NCBI GenBank assembly: GCA_946894095.1
Contig: OX335657.1
Location: 17,422,001-17,486,000, forward strand
Length of the DNA: 64,000 nt
Reading direction: 5' to 3'
DNA from: Incurvaria masculella
Lineage: Eukaryota > Arthropoda > Insecta > Lepidoptera > Incurvariidae
Shown: positions 11,044-23,015 of the stretch, one piece after another
Layout: each line of letters opens with the position of its first letter
Position numbering within the stretch: the stretch's first letter is position 1
Made by a program: the position numbers and the translations under genes
The notes under the pieces: model-generated
The model's database searches: none
What the model saw: the letters and a program-made list of their open reading frames with translations, nothing else
Told to the model about the DNA's origin: nothing

Positions 11044-12590
11044 AAAGCCACTAGTTTAGAATGCGCATATTCGTAAATCCTTGGCTATTTCGTTAGGGTG
11101 AACCTCACAACACGAGCTAATCAAAATAAACCGCATTCTCGAAACTTTCGTTCCATTATGCCGGGAAAATATAAAGTCGCCGCTCTCGAGAAAATCCAAA
11201 AGCCAGATTGAGTTGCTCGGCTGCATAAACATGCACCCGCTTGAACTTGGTGCGCGAATACGTTGTGCGCTGCTCCCGGAATAATAAAATTGATGTTTTT
11301 GCAGTGCTTAAAGTGTAACGATCCCTGTGCGATAACGTTGCGGTGTTCCGTGGTTTGATACTTTTAATATTTTTTTTTTGAATGTTTCGGCTGGATGTCA
11401 TGTTTACGTTAGGTTAGGTAAGGAAATGACTATACAATGTATGAAATTAGCCAAAATTGTAACAATGCAGGCAACTAAATTTACAATTACATTTATGCAT
11501 TGAATACATTTATAGAAATACAGTTTTCCTTGTTTCTCAAATCTGCTCCCGATGGTGAGGCTACTTAAGAAACAGTTCGATAAGAATGGACTGCATACTT
11601 GAAACTTTCGACCGTCCCTAAATTAAATAAATATTGTCCGAGGTTCCTACTTTCCGAACACCTCGTCGTACACTAGAGATGCCACTGGTATCAATATAAA
11701 TGACATGGATAACTTATACTATGCACTGTCATAATATAAGCACAACAAAGCTGATATAATGAACTAGGTGCATACGATGCAGCCCATGTCGCTGCGTCAT
11801 TCTGAACTGTCTCACTTCCTAGAACTAGATCACTTGTATCACATCTGAGGAATAGGATCTCAATTACTGGAATCGCTTGTCTCGCATCCAAATAAGAACT
11901 CACCCTGTCGCCGATAGCTCTATGGGCATTGCCGTATCTGCAGAGGAATCGCTGTCTGTCCCCGTCGCCCGCACCCCGTCGTCGCGTCGGTTCTCGAAAA
12001 ATCAGTTATAAAATAGAAAAATCTCGGTTTTATAAATGCGGACAGTTAGTGTAATGCAAGCATACCGGTAGCGCCATCTGTTGGTCATCGGTCCACGGAC
12101 AACATCTATTACGAGCAGTTGCTCTGTTCTATCATAGATGGCGCTGCTCCTAACAATAATATTTACTCAATCATTCCAACCGATGTCACTTTGGTAATAA
12201 CGCATTTTCATACCTTCACCCTAAATGTATCCTTTTAACACATTGGGTATGTCTATGTTCAAACCGTCACGATTGAGATGTTGTATCGTAATCGCGCATC
12301 GGTCGAATTTAAATGAAGGAGAGCGTTCTCCGATGCAACTTCGGAGACGATAAACGTACCCTGTTGATTTTATATTTAAGCGGTTGCATCTGCGGTAACA
12401 CATGAATATTAATGTATGGAGCTGTTTAGTGTTTTGCGTTTACATATCTATGGTTTTGCGTACTAAAGCTTATGTAAGGGCTGTTTTCGGTCTGTTTTAT
12501 ACATTTAGTGACATTTTCGATAATAATGCATGTGTAACTATGAAAAACTTACTTTGATACAAAATAGGTTGACGGGTCAAAGCATAAAAT
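11044..12590. other. no gene recognised
   Basis: Several short open frames (11156-11401, 11691-11903, 12221-12403) lack motifs. Positions 12068-12150 contain two opposed GCGCCATCT blocks, a pattern also scattered at 24610, 38700-38820 and 52530. Confidence 0.45.
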
Positions 12591-12806
12591 AAAAACCGGC
12601 CAAGTGCGAGTCGGACTCGCGCAAAAAGGGTTCACTCACTTTTCTTGTATGGTGGCCCTCTTTAATTTTTATTTATTTTTTATTTTATAGCGGCAACAGA
12701 AATACACACAACGATACAGCCTTGCGACAGACGAACGGACGGACGGACAGCGGGGGGTTAGTAATAGGGTTCCGTTTGGCATCCTTTGTATACGGAACCC
12801 TTTTTA
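12591..12806 (+). repeat. GGAACC repeat, internally deleted copy
   Basis: Both ends are present (aaaaaCCGGCCAAGTGCGAG and TACGGAACCC). The middle is shortened and only about three GACG units remain at 12732-12750. Confidence 0.8.
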
Positions 12807-13321
12807 GTTAACATCCCGATCTAACGATATAACATAACGGCCTAAATAAAAAAAAAATCATCAAATTGGTCAAGTCATTTAAAAGGAGAAGAAATTGCGA
12901 GCACCCCGCACATTGAATTCTATATTCAGGATGTTTCATAAGTCACGGAAAGGATGATACGAGGCGGTCATCTGCCATCAAAATCACCCCTTATATAGTT
13001 ACCCAATTTTCCCTGGCTCAGAAGGAATTAAGAGAAACAAATAATATGTCATTTACTATTGATATATGAACGCAAATGTAATGAAATCATTTTTACTACA
13101 AATAAGCATAATTAGTTGGTACCATACGTTGGATTTTTGTTTGAACGAGAAGACAGTAAAATAAATATATTTAATTTCTTACAACTCCTAAACTATCGAA
13201 GTTTAGGTAACCATATGGTGTTATTTTGATTGCAAATGCCCGCCTCTATTGTCCCTATTCTTTTGATCCATTCCCTATGAAACATTCTGTATAAAAAAAC
13301 ATAAACAAAATTTCAAAATAC
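12807..13321. other. no gene recognised
   Basis: AT-rich sequence without motifs. A GGAACC-repeat edge begins at 13322. Confidence 0.4.
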
Positions 13322-13655
13322 CTTTTTAGGGTTCCGTACCCAAAGGGTGAAAACGGAACCTATGAGCACGCCTGCATTGAACTGGATGGAAAACACGGAC
13401 AATTTTTCATTGCCGCTTCGACCATCTTTTCATCCAATGCGATGGTACCAACCCGGGCTTAAACCCTACCACCTAGTACTGGAAGGGGACTTTCAGTTTA
13501 AAGGGATTCCGAAACACGGAGCAGCTCGCATTCGTGATGAAGTGCACTTATTGAACTTAGATAGAGAAAGAAAGTGGTGCATGTCGGGGCGAGGAATTGA
13601 ACCCAGACCTCTGGTACTCTAGGCCAGTCCCCGCGCCACTAGGCTAGGACTACCG
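13322..13655 (-). mobile_element. tRNA-type SINE whose tail is replaced by a GGAACC repeat edge
   Basis: Positions 13322-13360 are one end of the GGAACC repeat. From about 13361 the tRNA-type SINE runs to its head near 13655, where GAATTGAACCC (box B, reversed) and CCGCGCCACTAGGCTAGGAC (box A, reversed) are visible. Confidence 0.75.
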
Positions 13656-13702
13656 CTCGTCTATTTTCTGCATAGCTATGTTTGTTGTTATATCATTTTC
13701 TC

Positions 13703-14079
13703 TTTTTTTTTTATGTGACTGGACATGATGGCTAATACCACACCTTCTGTCATGGTATTAGCCCAACACACCACATGGGAACTAGGTGCCATGCCAGGAC
13801 CTTCCTTATATTGCTCGGCTACATTGAACTGGATGGAAAACACGGACAATTTTCATTGCCGCTTCGACCATCGTTCATTCAATGCGATGGTACCAACCCG
13901 GGCGGGATTAACCCTACCACCTAGTAAGTAAGGAAGGGGACCTACAGCTTAACGTGGAATCCGAACCACGGCCAGCCTCTCTAAACGATCGAATGGTCAC
14001 CCATCCAAGACCAGACCGGACCCAGCGTTGCTTAACTTCGGAGAGCGATCGCCGAAGTGTCGCGCCACTGGGCCACTGA
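13703..14079 (-). mobile_element. SINE with 5S-containing head, copy 2
   Basis: Complete from the A-tail (+ strand tttttttttatgtgactgg) to the head (ggccactgaggctgac). The 5S-type promoter blocks CACCCATCCAAGACCAG and CGTTGCTTAACTTCGG are intact on the + strand. Confidence 0.85.
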
Positions 14080-14241
14080 GGCTGACATCCTGGCATCCTA
14101 CTGTGGTAGTAGAATGCAAGAAATAAAGAGTGTCATGCGTTATGATCACATCACAGTTCTTTCACTTGCTCTACGTATACATCTTTTCATAATGCGTAGG
14201 TAGAGAATTATTGATTTCGGATGCTACATAACTTTTTCATA

Positions 14242-14720
14242 TTAAGGCGTTAGGACTAGCCAACTACTCGCGCCATACAAATGCACTTTTTAACAAATGT
14301 AATAATATGTAGTGAAACGCTTCAGCAAATCCAAATAGAACTCCAGACTGATAATGGATTGTTAATATTTTTTCATTCCATCATTTATTTAAATAATAAT
14401 AAAAATAAAAAAGTTGATTTTTCTCATTAGAAATCTGAAAGTCATTCGATTTCTAGATATAAGCAAAAACAGCATATATGCATAAACAAAAAATTCCATT
14501 TGCTTTTAGATTTCTACATTTAGTCAAAAAAGTTCGGAAATGGACACCGTTTCCGCAATGTATTTTGTATAGAAAAAGGAAACATACATTAACGAAAATC
14601 ATTCGATTCCTAGACAAGGAATCATATATTGTAAGGATGACACTTATAATCGTCAGACTTAGTTAGTTTACTTGGGGTGCCTCGTCTAACTTTGCGATTT
14701 GGCTAGTACCAGGCCCTTAA
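14242..14720 (+). mobile_element. TTAA-2 element, copy 2, apparently inside a LINE-A tail
   Basis: TTAA at 14242-14245 and 14717-14720; termini match copy 1. The right TTAA runs directly into GCGCGGCATATGACGTACGCC-like LINE-A 3' sequence. The left flank (actttttcata) resembles the LINE-A poly-A side, so the element most likely landed in the TTAA of a LINE-A tail. Confidence 0.82.
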
Positions 14721-14897
14721 GCGCGGCATATGACGTACGCCAGCCCAACGACGCCTATGGGATTTCGAACTCACAGGGGGGCCGCGAAAACCATGCCGGC
14801 CGGCCAGGTGCTTCTTCGCACCATGTTTGAAGGACCCCAGGTTGAAATTTGGGGGAAAATACCTCGGAAGGAATTTCATTCCATTGTTTTCCTGACC
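14717..14897 (-). mobile_element. LINE-A 3' terminal fragment
   Basis: It matches the 3' end of LINE-A at 32.88-33.06 kb, including sequence coding (on -) for NLGSFKHGAKKHLAGRHGFR. It is truncated at about 14897 within the C-terminal coding region. Confidence 0.8.
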
Positions 14898-15596
14898 TAT
14901 TTGACCTATTTTCTGAACGATTACCACAGGTATTTCATCAATCTGTGGGCCAATTCTTGCGCTAAAACGCACGGAATACATGCTCCTGAATCCTCACTCA
15001 TCACTAAATTGCTTCTGACCTATTCTGGTGCATTTACATCCTTATGGATAATGAATAAGTCATTTTTCGTTAGCACTGAATTTGCAAACACTTGGAAATG
15101 ATTCATTGCCTGCCACTCATTACGTTTGGCACTGCGATCGCTTACTAGAACACAACAAGTAATGTTTAAGTGAATTTCTCTCCAGAGAACACTCTTGATT
15201 TATCAACTCCGAATTCCCAGAATTGGACTCCTGATCGAGGAACGTCCTCCTTAGCCGCATATGTAAAAGTAGTATAAAATAGCACAGTAATAGCAGTAAC
15301 AAATATTTGAGGGTCTATCTATAGTAAGATCTAATGTTCTTTCTAACGTATCCAAGTTTGCAAAGTCACCAAAGGAAAAAATAAAGAACAGAACAATAAA
15401 ATATCCTGCCTTGAGCCAATGATATCCCTGCAAAAACCTTTTCAGAATAGTTAATATTCGGATTGTTCTGTCCTGTTCATATTGAAGGTCGCTAACGCCC
15501 GTGTCATACGAAGCAAGTATTCGCTGCGGGTTCAGTCGTGATTCACTCGCTGCGAGTTCATTCCTTGCGAGTTGATTCGCTGATGCAATTGGTGAT
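14898..15596. other. no gene recognised
   Basis: A 132-codon minus-strand frame (15251-15649) overlaps this stretch but has no recognisable domain. It may be chance. Confidence 0.4.
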
Positions 15597-15722
15597 CTGT
15601 CACAGAGTAGACTTGCCTCGCTTGCCACGTTCGTGGATTCAAATCTCAACCCCGTTTATGCACCACTTCATTTTCCTTTTTGCATTGGATGGTTCCATGG
15701 GAATCCATGTAAAAGTATAGGT
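15597..15722 (+). repeat. tRNA-type SINE head fragment
   Basis: It contains a diverged box B (GGATTCAAATCTC) followed by gcaccactt, ATGGTTCC.TGGGAATCCATG and gtaaaagtatagg, as in the first third of the complete element at 45481-45888. Confidence 0.6.
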
Positions 15723-15747
15723 GCCCTTAGGGTTAGTGATGATGACC

Positions 15748-16139
15748 TTTTTTTTATGCAACTTGACATGGATGGCTTAAACTACATAACTACCGATATG
15801 ATATTAGCCCAATACACCACATTCTCGAAGGAATTAGGTGCCATGCCAGGACCTTCCCTCGATAAGCACGGCTACATTGAACTTGATGGAAAACACGGAC
15901 TATTGTTCATTGCCGCCATCTTTTCATCCGATGCGATGGTACCAACCCAGGCGGGCATAAACCCTACCACTGTAGGGGAAGGGGACCTACAGTTTTACAT
16001 GGATTCCGAGCCATGGACCAGCTCGCATTCGTGACGGAATGCACTTATCGAACTCAGTAAGAGAAATAAAGTGGTGCATGTCGGGGCGAGGAATTGAACT
16101 CAGACCTCTGGTACGCTAGGCCAGTCCCCGCGCCACTAG
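15748..16139 (-). mobile_element. tRNA-type SINE, near complete
   Basis: It runs from an A-tail (+ strand ttttttttatgcaacttgac) to a tRNA-like head (GGAATTGAACTCAGACC, then CCCCGCGCCACTAGG). About 390 bp. Confidence 0.85.
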
Positions 16140-16896
16140 GCACCCCGACAGCTTTGAGCCTGCAATCTGAATTGGCTCTAAATGGACCCCCCAGTCAGAA
16201 TATTCAATAGAGTTGCACGGATTATAGAATGAAAAGGTGATCGAAGCAGCAATTATTGTTTTTCCGTATCATGCATCTACATAGTTCAATGTAGTCATGC
16301 TCATCGTCTTGTTAATTTTGGAATAAGAAAATCGGAAGAAATGCTTACTTTTAGAGAGTGATAAGAATAGAAAAAAATCGGAGGTGTTAACTAGTAGTAA
16401 GTGTAATGTTACTGTAAACTGTTGACGACAATGTAAGGTCTATGTAGTGTGTTTCGCGTTGAAATCTAAGTATAGCAATAATAACATGTTCTAATAATAT
16501 GTTATTTCAACCTATTGTACGCTTGTTGTCTAATAATAATAATAATAATAACACGATTGATTTCAATTCTACTCGTCGCGTTTTGACTCGCGGCTAATAC
16601 TCGCTCCGTGTGAGACGGGCTTAATTCCGTCGGAACAAGTTCGAATCATCCAGTCGGCGGCGTGCCCATGCAATACCCGGACATCAATAAAACCTGTTGC
16701 CAAAGGAACGCCACCGGTTCGACACAAAGGACGAAAGACGACGAAAATTGTTAGCGCCTTTGATTGTCGGACCCACCTGCGAGGACCGCTTCATCCCTCA
16801 ATTTTTATATCAGTAAAATAAAATCGCTCCCCTTCGAGTAGGCTTTTATCATTTCCTGCTCGAATAATTCACTTACTTCCAATTTTAATATTCGTA
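16140..16896. other. SINE debris and unrecognised sequence
   Basis: Positions 16217-16305 are a diverged SINE-body fragment (gaaaaggtgatcgaagcagcaat..agttcaatgtagtcatgctcat). Positions 16531-16551 are a (TAA)n run. No gene seen. Confidence 0.45.
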
Positions 16897-17446
16897 TTTT
16901 TTATGATTCCGTACCCAAAAGGGTGCGGCCTATTACTAAGCCTCCGCTCTCCGTCCGTCCGCCCGTCCGTCCGTCTGTCCGTCCGTCCGCTTGTCACAGG
17001 GCTGTATCTCATTAACCGTAATAGGTAGGCAGCTGATATTTTCACAATATTTATTTTGCCGCTATAATAACAAATAGGTAAAATCAAAAATTATATAAAA
17101 ATTTAAGGGAGGCCCCATACAAAAAACGTGTTTTTAGGGTTCCGTACCCAAAGGGTGAAAACGGAACCCTATTACTAAGCCTCCGCTGTCCGTCAATCCG
17201 TCTGTCACAGGGCTGTATCTCATGAACCGTAATAGGTAGGCAGCTGAAATTTTCACAGAGTGTGTATTATTTTTGCCGCTATAACAACATACACAAAACC
17301 TGTTTTTTTGTGTTAAATCTTGTTCGATGGTACGGAACCCTTCGTGTGCGAGCCCGACTCGTACTTGGCCGGTTTTTTGTGTTAAGTCTTCTATGACGGT
17401 ACGGAAACCTTCGTATGCGAGTCCGACTCGCACTTGGCCGGTTTTT
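16897..17446 (-). repeat. GGAACC repeat interrupted by a second copy of itself
   Basis: The outer copy occupies 16897-17130 and resumes at about 17377-17446, where tgttaagtcttctatgacgg completes it. The inner copy is 17131-17376 in the same orientation. The break falls in the T-rich gttttttgtgtt segment of the outer copy. Confidence 0.75.
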
Positions 17447-18894
17447 CTGTTCTTAGGGATCCGATGATCAAAACGAAATAAATATACTAGAGGTGTCTGG
17501 GGACACTCGGTAGGAACCATGAACCTCACGCGATATATTATTTACTGGCACAGACCATGGAGGTACTTCACCTCCATGGCACAGAGAGGTCCCAGTTACA
17601 GATCACAGTTTGAATTTTTTTTCTAAAATAATTACCATACATGTTTCGTAAATTGTATTGAATTTTTTATTAATTTTATAATAGTGTAATGAATAGGACT
17701 ATGCACCTAAAGAAACAAAAAACACATGTGTTATATCAATGACAAGAAAATGAAGAGAATCAAATAATAATTGAAGAGCAATCAAAACTGGAAACTGGCG
17801 AATTGTTTCGATTTCAAGACAGAGGCCACAATAAAAAAAGACATCTAACAATTTCTGCTGCCCGATTTCATTTTTTTTATATGTTTCTAATTTTTAGCAG
17901 GTAATGTTGTTGGCATGATTTAAACCAAATATCTTTATGAATAGAGCAGGAAATAGCTTTTCCGACGTTATTCAAGTTCCATAGAAATTCAGGCCGGATA
18001 CGAGAAATGAAACAAAAGCAGCGTGGTCACAGCCAGGTCCCAGCCACAGATTATAGTGTTACAAAATTTTAACACATTAACAATTTCTGTAGCCGTGGTA
18101 CTTTCGCCAAAGTAATAATTGTCGGTGGTACTGTCTGTTTGACAGTAAATGTGTCGAGGACACAATTTTAGTACAGCCCTCATCCGCGCGATAATGATTA
18201 AAAAAACAAACAATTCGTTATCCGTGTGTCCGTCAGAACCCTTTTTCTCGGAAACGCGTGGAGATAGTAAGTTGACATAAATATCAAATTTTAAGATCTA
18301 TGATCCCTTGAAGGTGTAAAGAAATCAAGCTCTTCAAAAATACTGCCATTTACGCCCCATATCTTGACACACGCAAATCAATCTAAATCTATAGGGCACT
18401 TCTCGTAGACCTAAAATCGAAATCTTGAAATTTGGCAAGGCGCAAGACATTTTTGAGGCAACTAGGTGCCATGCCAGGACCTTCCCTTTATGATTCTTTA
18501 TTTACGAGACGCTTGTTCCTATTCCGATTTTATTTCGTGAAACAGTTGAAGGAGCTATTGGGAAGCTCTCAGCGGAGCGGTTTCACTCCCGAAGACAAAT
18601 AGGCTGTGTTCAAACTAAACAATAAATAAGGGCGCGTGTACACTGTGCTTCGGCGGGAACAAGCTATTTCAATTAGTGTCCCGCGTAGTCGCGAGCGCTG
18701 TGTACACACATTGATTACACACGCCCTCTTGTGTCTCCATTATGTAACTAAAATGTCGCTAATTGAAGAGAATTTGAACACGCAACCGTTGTTGCCGTGT
18801 TGATAGCGAAATGTAAAATCAACTTTGTGCTCTGTGGGTTCTTTCGATTTCTTCCTGTGCATATCGTAAAAGGTGGCTAATATTTTTGTCAAAT
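17447..18894. other. no gene recognised
   Basis: Only a 34-bp SINE-body scrap (18460-18493, aactaggtgccatgccagga) is identifiable. Short frames lack motifs. Confidence 0.45.
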
Positions 18895-19035
18895 CTGTAG
18901 GTCCCTTCCTTACTTGGTGGTACGATGAAAAATGCTCGGGTTGGTAACCTCGTGGCGGTGGATGAAATCATCACAGTTTTCCATTAAGTTCAATGTAATC
19001 GTGCAATATAAGGTAGGTCCTGGCATGGCATTTAA
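18895..19035 (+). repeat. SINE body fragment (5S-type diagnostic bases)
   Basis: It begins near aggtcccttccttacttggt and includes ttaagttcaatgtaatcgtg followed by CAATATAAGG, the state seen in the 5S-headed subfamily. Truncated at both ends. Confidence 0.6.
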
Positions 19036-19136
19036 CATTAGTAAATTAATACCCCGTCCGCACATATTTTTTTTCGAAAAAATCTGAATCGATTCAAATT
19101 AAAGCAAATGTTATTACGTTTGTTTTTATTAAAGGC

Positions 19137-19686
19137 TTAAGGTGGCCCATCCCGCTCATCTCCCCATACAAAAGGTGAAAGAAGATCACGCCCATATTTC
19201 TTGTCAGAGATCCAAAATTTTTCTCAAAATAACTTTATTTGATCGAACTAGATGTCTGATGACTATTGGCATTGTAAAATTGTGTTTGTTTTCTAAGTTA
19301 TAAGGTCCGAAAGTTCGAATTTTTCGCGCGTTTTATACAATAACTTTGGAGTTGGATTAGGCAATGATAAAGTAAGAACATCGTAAAAAGATTAGTCATC
19401 AGACATAGCTTATTTAATCAAGATTTATAATCTGTTTGGTATTTGTTAGATTTTTGACTACAGCGGTCGTGGTTTACTTTTAGTTATAAGTCGTTTTGAA
19501 ATTAAAATTTTCGTAAATCTTACCAAATCATACACTATGCACATTGTCTTTTTTGTGGATATGTTGCATCTTCCTCATCACGGAGCCTGTCTTTTTCTTT
19601 GAAACAGAGAAGGTCCCAGAGCGCAACAGCACGGTTTTGTACCGTGCCCGCGAATGAGTTAGGCCCGCCGGGTTGGGCCGCCTTAA
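19137..19686 (+). mobile_element. TTAA-1 element, copy 1
   Basis: A 550-bp element bounded by TTAA. It has inverted termini AAGGTGGCCCATCCCG / CGGGTTGGGCCGCCTT and no transposase frame. Together with TTAA duplication this indicates a piggyBac-like MITE. Confidence 0.85.
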
Positions 19687-19775
19687 ATTCGAAAGTCGTT
19701 TTCAAATTATTTTATTGATATTGACCCAGGATTCAATCAAGCAAATTGGAAAGTAATTTCTCCGTTACTTCGTTA

Positions 19776-20121
19776 TTTTTTTTTATGTGACTGGACATGG
19801 ATGGCTAATACCACACCTTCTGTCCCAACACACCACATGGGAACTAGGTGCCATGCCAGGCACGGCTACATTGAACTGGATGGAAAACGCGGACAATTTT
19901 CATTGCCGCTTCGACCATCGTTCATCCAATGCGATGGTACCAACGCGGGCGGGATAAACCCTACCACCTAGTAAGTAAGGAAGGGCACCTACCGTTTAAC
20001 GTGGAATCCGAACCACGGCCAGCCACTCTCAACGGTCGAATGGTCACCCATCCAAGACCAGACCGGACCCAGCGTTGCTTAACTTCGGAGAGTGATCGCC
20101 GAAGTGTCGCGCCTCTGGGCG
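19776..20121 (-). mobile_element. SINE with 5S-containing head, copy 3
   Basis: It carries the 5S-type head (CACCCATCCAAGACCAGACC, TGCTTAACTTCGGAGAG on +). Two internal deletions shorten the body, near 19826 and 19859. Confidence 0.8.
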
Positions 20122-20271
20122 GGCCAATGATGCTTACGGGCTCACGATATCATGCATATCACAATCTATGGTTCCATTAGATGAAGTTGCCTCTAGATTC
20201 GGTTCCTAGAATCTCGTTATTGTTTGGTATAACCTCATCAAACGAATTATTTTGGTGTTCTCCTTTAGGTC

Positions 20272-20483
20272 AAAAAACCGGCCAAGTGCGAGTCGGACTC
20301 GCACACGAAGGGTTCCGTACCATCGTAAAAAATAAAACAAAAAAATCACGTTTTTTGTATGGAAGCCCCCTTCAATTTTAATTATTTTTTAATCTTACCT
20401 ATTTGTTGTTATAGCGGCAAAATGAATACACACTCTGTGAAAAATTCAGCTGTCTACCTGTTACGGTTACTGAGATACAGCCG
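20272..20483 (+). repeat. GGAACC repeat, 3' truncated
   Basis: It starts aaaaaaCCGGCCAAGTGCGA and stops at gagatacagcc, where repeat L begins. The GACG run and terminal GGAACCC are missing. Confidence 0.8.
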
Positions 20484-20489
20484 GACACA

Positions 20490-20625
20490 TGTTTCTAGGC
20501 AACGAAACCACTTGGCGCAGGCAGACTGACACATTTAGCTTCAGAGGGTTGGTATTTATCCTGTGAAGTTCAGCCATTTACGTTATCGTTACCATTTTTG
20601 TCGCGACCTCCCAGTCTATTCCTTG
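20490..20625 (-). repeat. repeat L, copy 3
   Basis: It matches 1283-1430 closely (aacgaaaccacttggcgcag, tcagagggttg, ccatttacgttatcgttacc). Confidence 0.6.
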
Positions 20626-21180
20626 TGTCCGCTAGTGTGAGGTAATAGAAGCTCTAATCGTTACGTCGGGTTAGGTTGGGGTCTAGGATCGTTGGACGGT
20701 AGCAATTTACGGGTAGCTATTTTGAAGTAGATAGGGTCAAAGCCCAAATAACAACGGGTAGATCATTAAATAGATAATAGTATTTAAGCTTAAACGACGA
20801 GGTAACCGCCATGTAGCGTGCAATCGATCGTGTAATCGACCGTGAAGCAAGGATACATTAATTGAAGAATATATAACATATATATTAAAATCTATATAGT
20901 GCCAATTATGTCAACGAACGGCTAAATAAACATCTGGAAAAATTGGATATCGATATTGGGCTCCGATTCCAGATGCGGAAAGCGGTTCTAATCTCTAAGA
21001 CAATAATCGTTCGGCCTTATAGTACCTGTCTGAGGTTCTATTCAGTTTAAGGTTTCTCACAATACTTATCATAGGCAATCTAGTTACAGGTGCGTAGCTA
21101 TGTATATTCGTTTATGCGTGTTTTACAATTAATTTTACATAAACATTACGAGAATAATAGATTTAAATATCCACAGATGA
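20626..21180. other. no gene recognised
   Basis: No motif, repeat or conserved frame identified. Confidence 0.4.
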
Positions 21181-21450
21181 TTTTTAGGGTTCCGTACTCA
21201 ATGGGTAAAAACGGAACCCTGTTACTAAGTCTCCGCTGTCCGTCTGTCCGGCCGTCTGTCACAGGGCTGTATCTCGTGAACCGTAATAGGTAGGCAGCTG
21301 AAATTTTTACGGAGTGTGTATTCATTTTGCCGCATTAAGTAACATTAAAAAATCATCAAAATTAAAGGGTGTCGCCATACAAAAAATATACGATTATTTG
21401 TGTAACGGAACCCTACGTATGCGAGTCCGACTCGCACTTGACCGGTTTTT
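21181..21450 (-). repeat. GGAACC repeat
   Basis: It has both edges (tttttAGGGTTCCGTAC and GAGTCCGACTCGCACTTGACC). The CCGT run is short and interrupted (21238-21256). Confidence 0.82.
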
Positions 21451-21734
21451 CCTAGTTCTGTTGTCCTCGCGCGTAGTTGACATTTATATAGGCTCGTTGT
21501 GCGACGTTTGCCTCTGTAGCGCGCGGTTGCCTGCTCTATCCATCGCCATCGATTTAATTATATAATTATTTTCTGAAGTCTTAAAATGTTTTCTTTAAAG
21601 AAATCTTCGAACTGCTTGACATAACATATTACATACGATTATAAATAGGTATTTGACTTTCTTCTTCGATGTAATATCGTATTTTCTGCAGACCAGAGTA
21701 TTCTTGAGTTGTTTGTCGTATTGTAACTACAGAA

Positions 21735-21943
21735 AAGAAGATGATGACCGTTGGAGTAAGCGTGTCCTACACTGGCGACCGTGGACAGCAAAACGGATTG
21801 TAGGAAGACCACCCGCCAGGTGGGACGACATCAAGTGCGTCGGCGGAAAGCAGTGGTTCCGTACCGCTGAGGGCCGGGAAGACTGGAGAAAAATTGGAGA
21901 GGCGTACGTCCAGCAGTGGACGCAAACATTCTCACAAACCTAA
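21735..21943 (+). pseudogene. RTE-type LINE C-terminal remnant
   Basis: The frame encodes DRWSKRVLHWRPWTAKR, VGRPPARWDD and, near its end, GKQWFRTAEGREDWRKIGEA followed by YVQQWTQ. This W-rich C-terminal series (GRPPxRWxDD ... W..A..R..W...GEAYVQQW) is the hallmark of RTE-clade retrotransposons in insects. The copy is 5'-truncated and lacks the reverse-transcriptase core. A closely related piece lies at 46499-46692 on the other strand. Confidence 0.8.
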
Positions 21944-22742
21944 ACACAGCCAGTCTCAACGTTCGAAAACGGCCACCCATCCAGAACCGACTGGCGGCAC
22001 TTACCTACCACGACGACTCGCCTGAGGCCTTATTCTGCTAATTGATAACTGCGCGCGTTATGTTTGTGTTTTCTCAAAACCGCATGTTTGTTCGCAAACT
22101 CATAACGCGCGCTCATGTTCTCGTGGGCCGTGTGTTTTGCCGAAAACTTGCGGTTTTGAGAATTGTATTTGTCAAATCCGGAGCATCGCATCGCCGAACT
22201 TCGAATATCACTTTTCTACATTACGTTAGCATATCGCTGTCTCTTTCTTTTCGTATGTCATATTTGAGTGAGAAAATAACTGTCAAAATCGTGACAGGTT
22301 ATTTTACCCTGTAGGCGGCGCGCAAGACAAACCACTCCATAGACAATAACGCGTGTGTGAATTAGATGAATACCGATTTTTGGAAACCGCACTCGAAACT
22401 TAGCGTGTTATGTTTGACGGAAACATAACTTATACGGAATGGTTTGAAATTGGACAAATAGCAGAATCGGGCTTCAGCTTGTTGTCGCTTGACCAGCCAT
22501 GCACAACAGATATCAGTGTCGCTAGACCTGAAAATCTAGTCTTAAATGACGTCGTAGGTTCAAGGTCAAATTATATTTCTGCCATATATCGCATGGTCAT
22601 AAATATGACCATATTGCGTATTGTACATATGTATGTATTGTATATTTCAAAGTATGTATATGCAAATGTACGGAGGAACAATAAAGGATGATAATGTGAT
22701 AGATATTCCTTTCAACTATTGTAGAAAATAGTATAATATCTT
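21944..22742. other. no gene recognised
   Basis: Frames at 22042-22314 and 22410-22691 lack recognised motifs. A diverged stem (CTCAAAACCGC at 22072 and GCGGTTTTGAG at 22150) is present. Confidence 0.4.
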
Positions 22743-23015
22743 GAGCGGCTCGTAGCTCAGAAGGGCGGTAACTACCCTCCATGCGAGAGGTCATTGGTTC
22801 GATCCCCGATCTCTATGCACCATTATCTTTCTCTTTTTGAGTGGATTTTCGTCATGAATGCTTGCTGTTACATGGTTCGGTATCCATGTAAAACTGAAGG
22901 TCTCCTTCCTCTACTGAACTTGGGAGTGGGGTTGTTACCACGTCTGTACCATCGCATTGGGTGAAAAGATGGTCGAAGCGGCAATAAAAAATTGCCCCTC
23001 TTTGCCATCCAGTTC
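22743..23015 (+). mobile_element. tRNA-type SINE, 3' truncated
   Basis: This is the best-preserved tRNA-like head in the window: box A GTAGCTCAGAAGG (22753-22765) and box B GGTTCGATCCC (22796-22806). The body follows to ccatccagttc. LINE-A tail sequence begins there. Confidence 0.82.

Noticed and set aside
22743..22815. A genuine tRNA gene
   Set aside because: Box A and box B are good, but no full cloverleaf or anticodon arm is evident and the sequence continues into the SINE body, so it is a SINE head.
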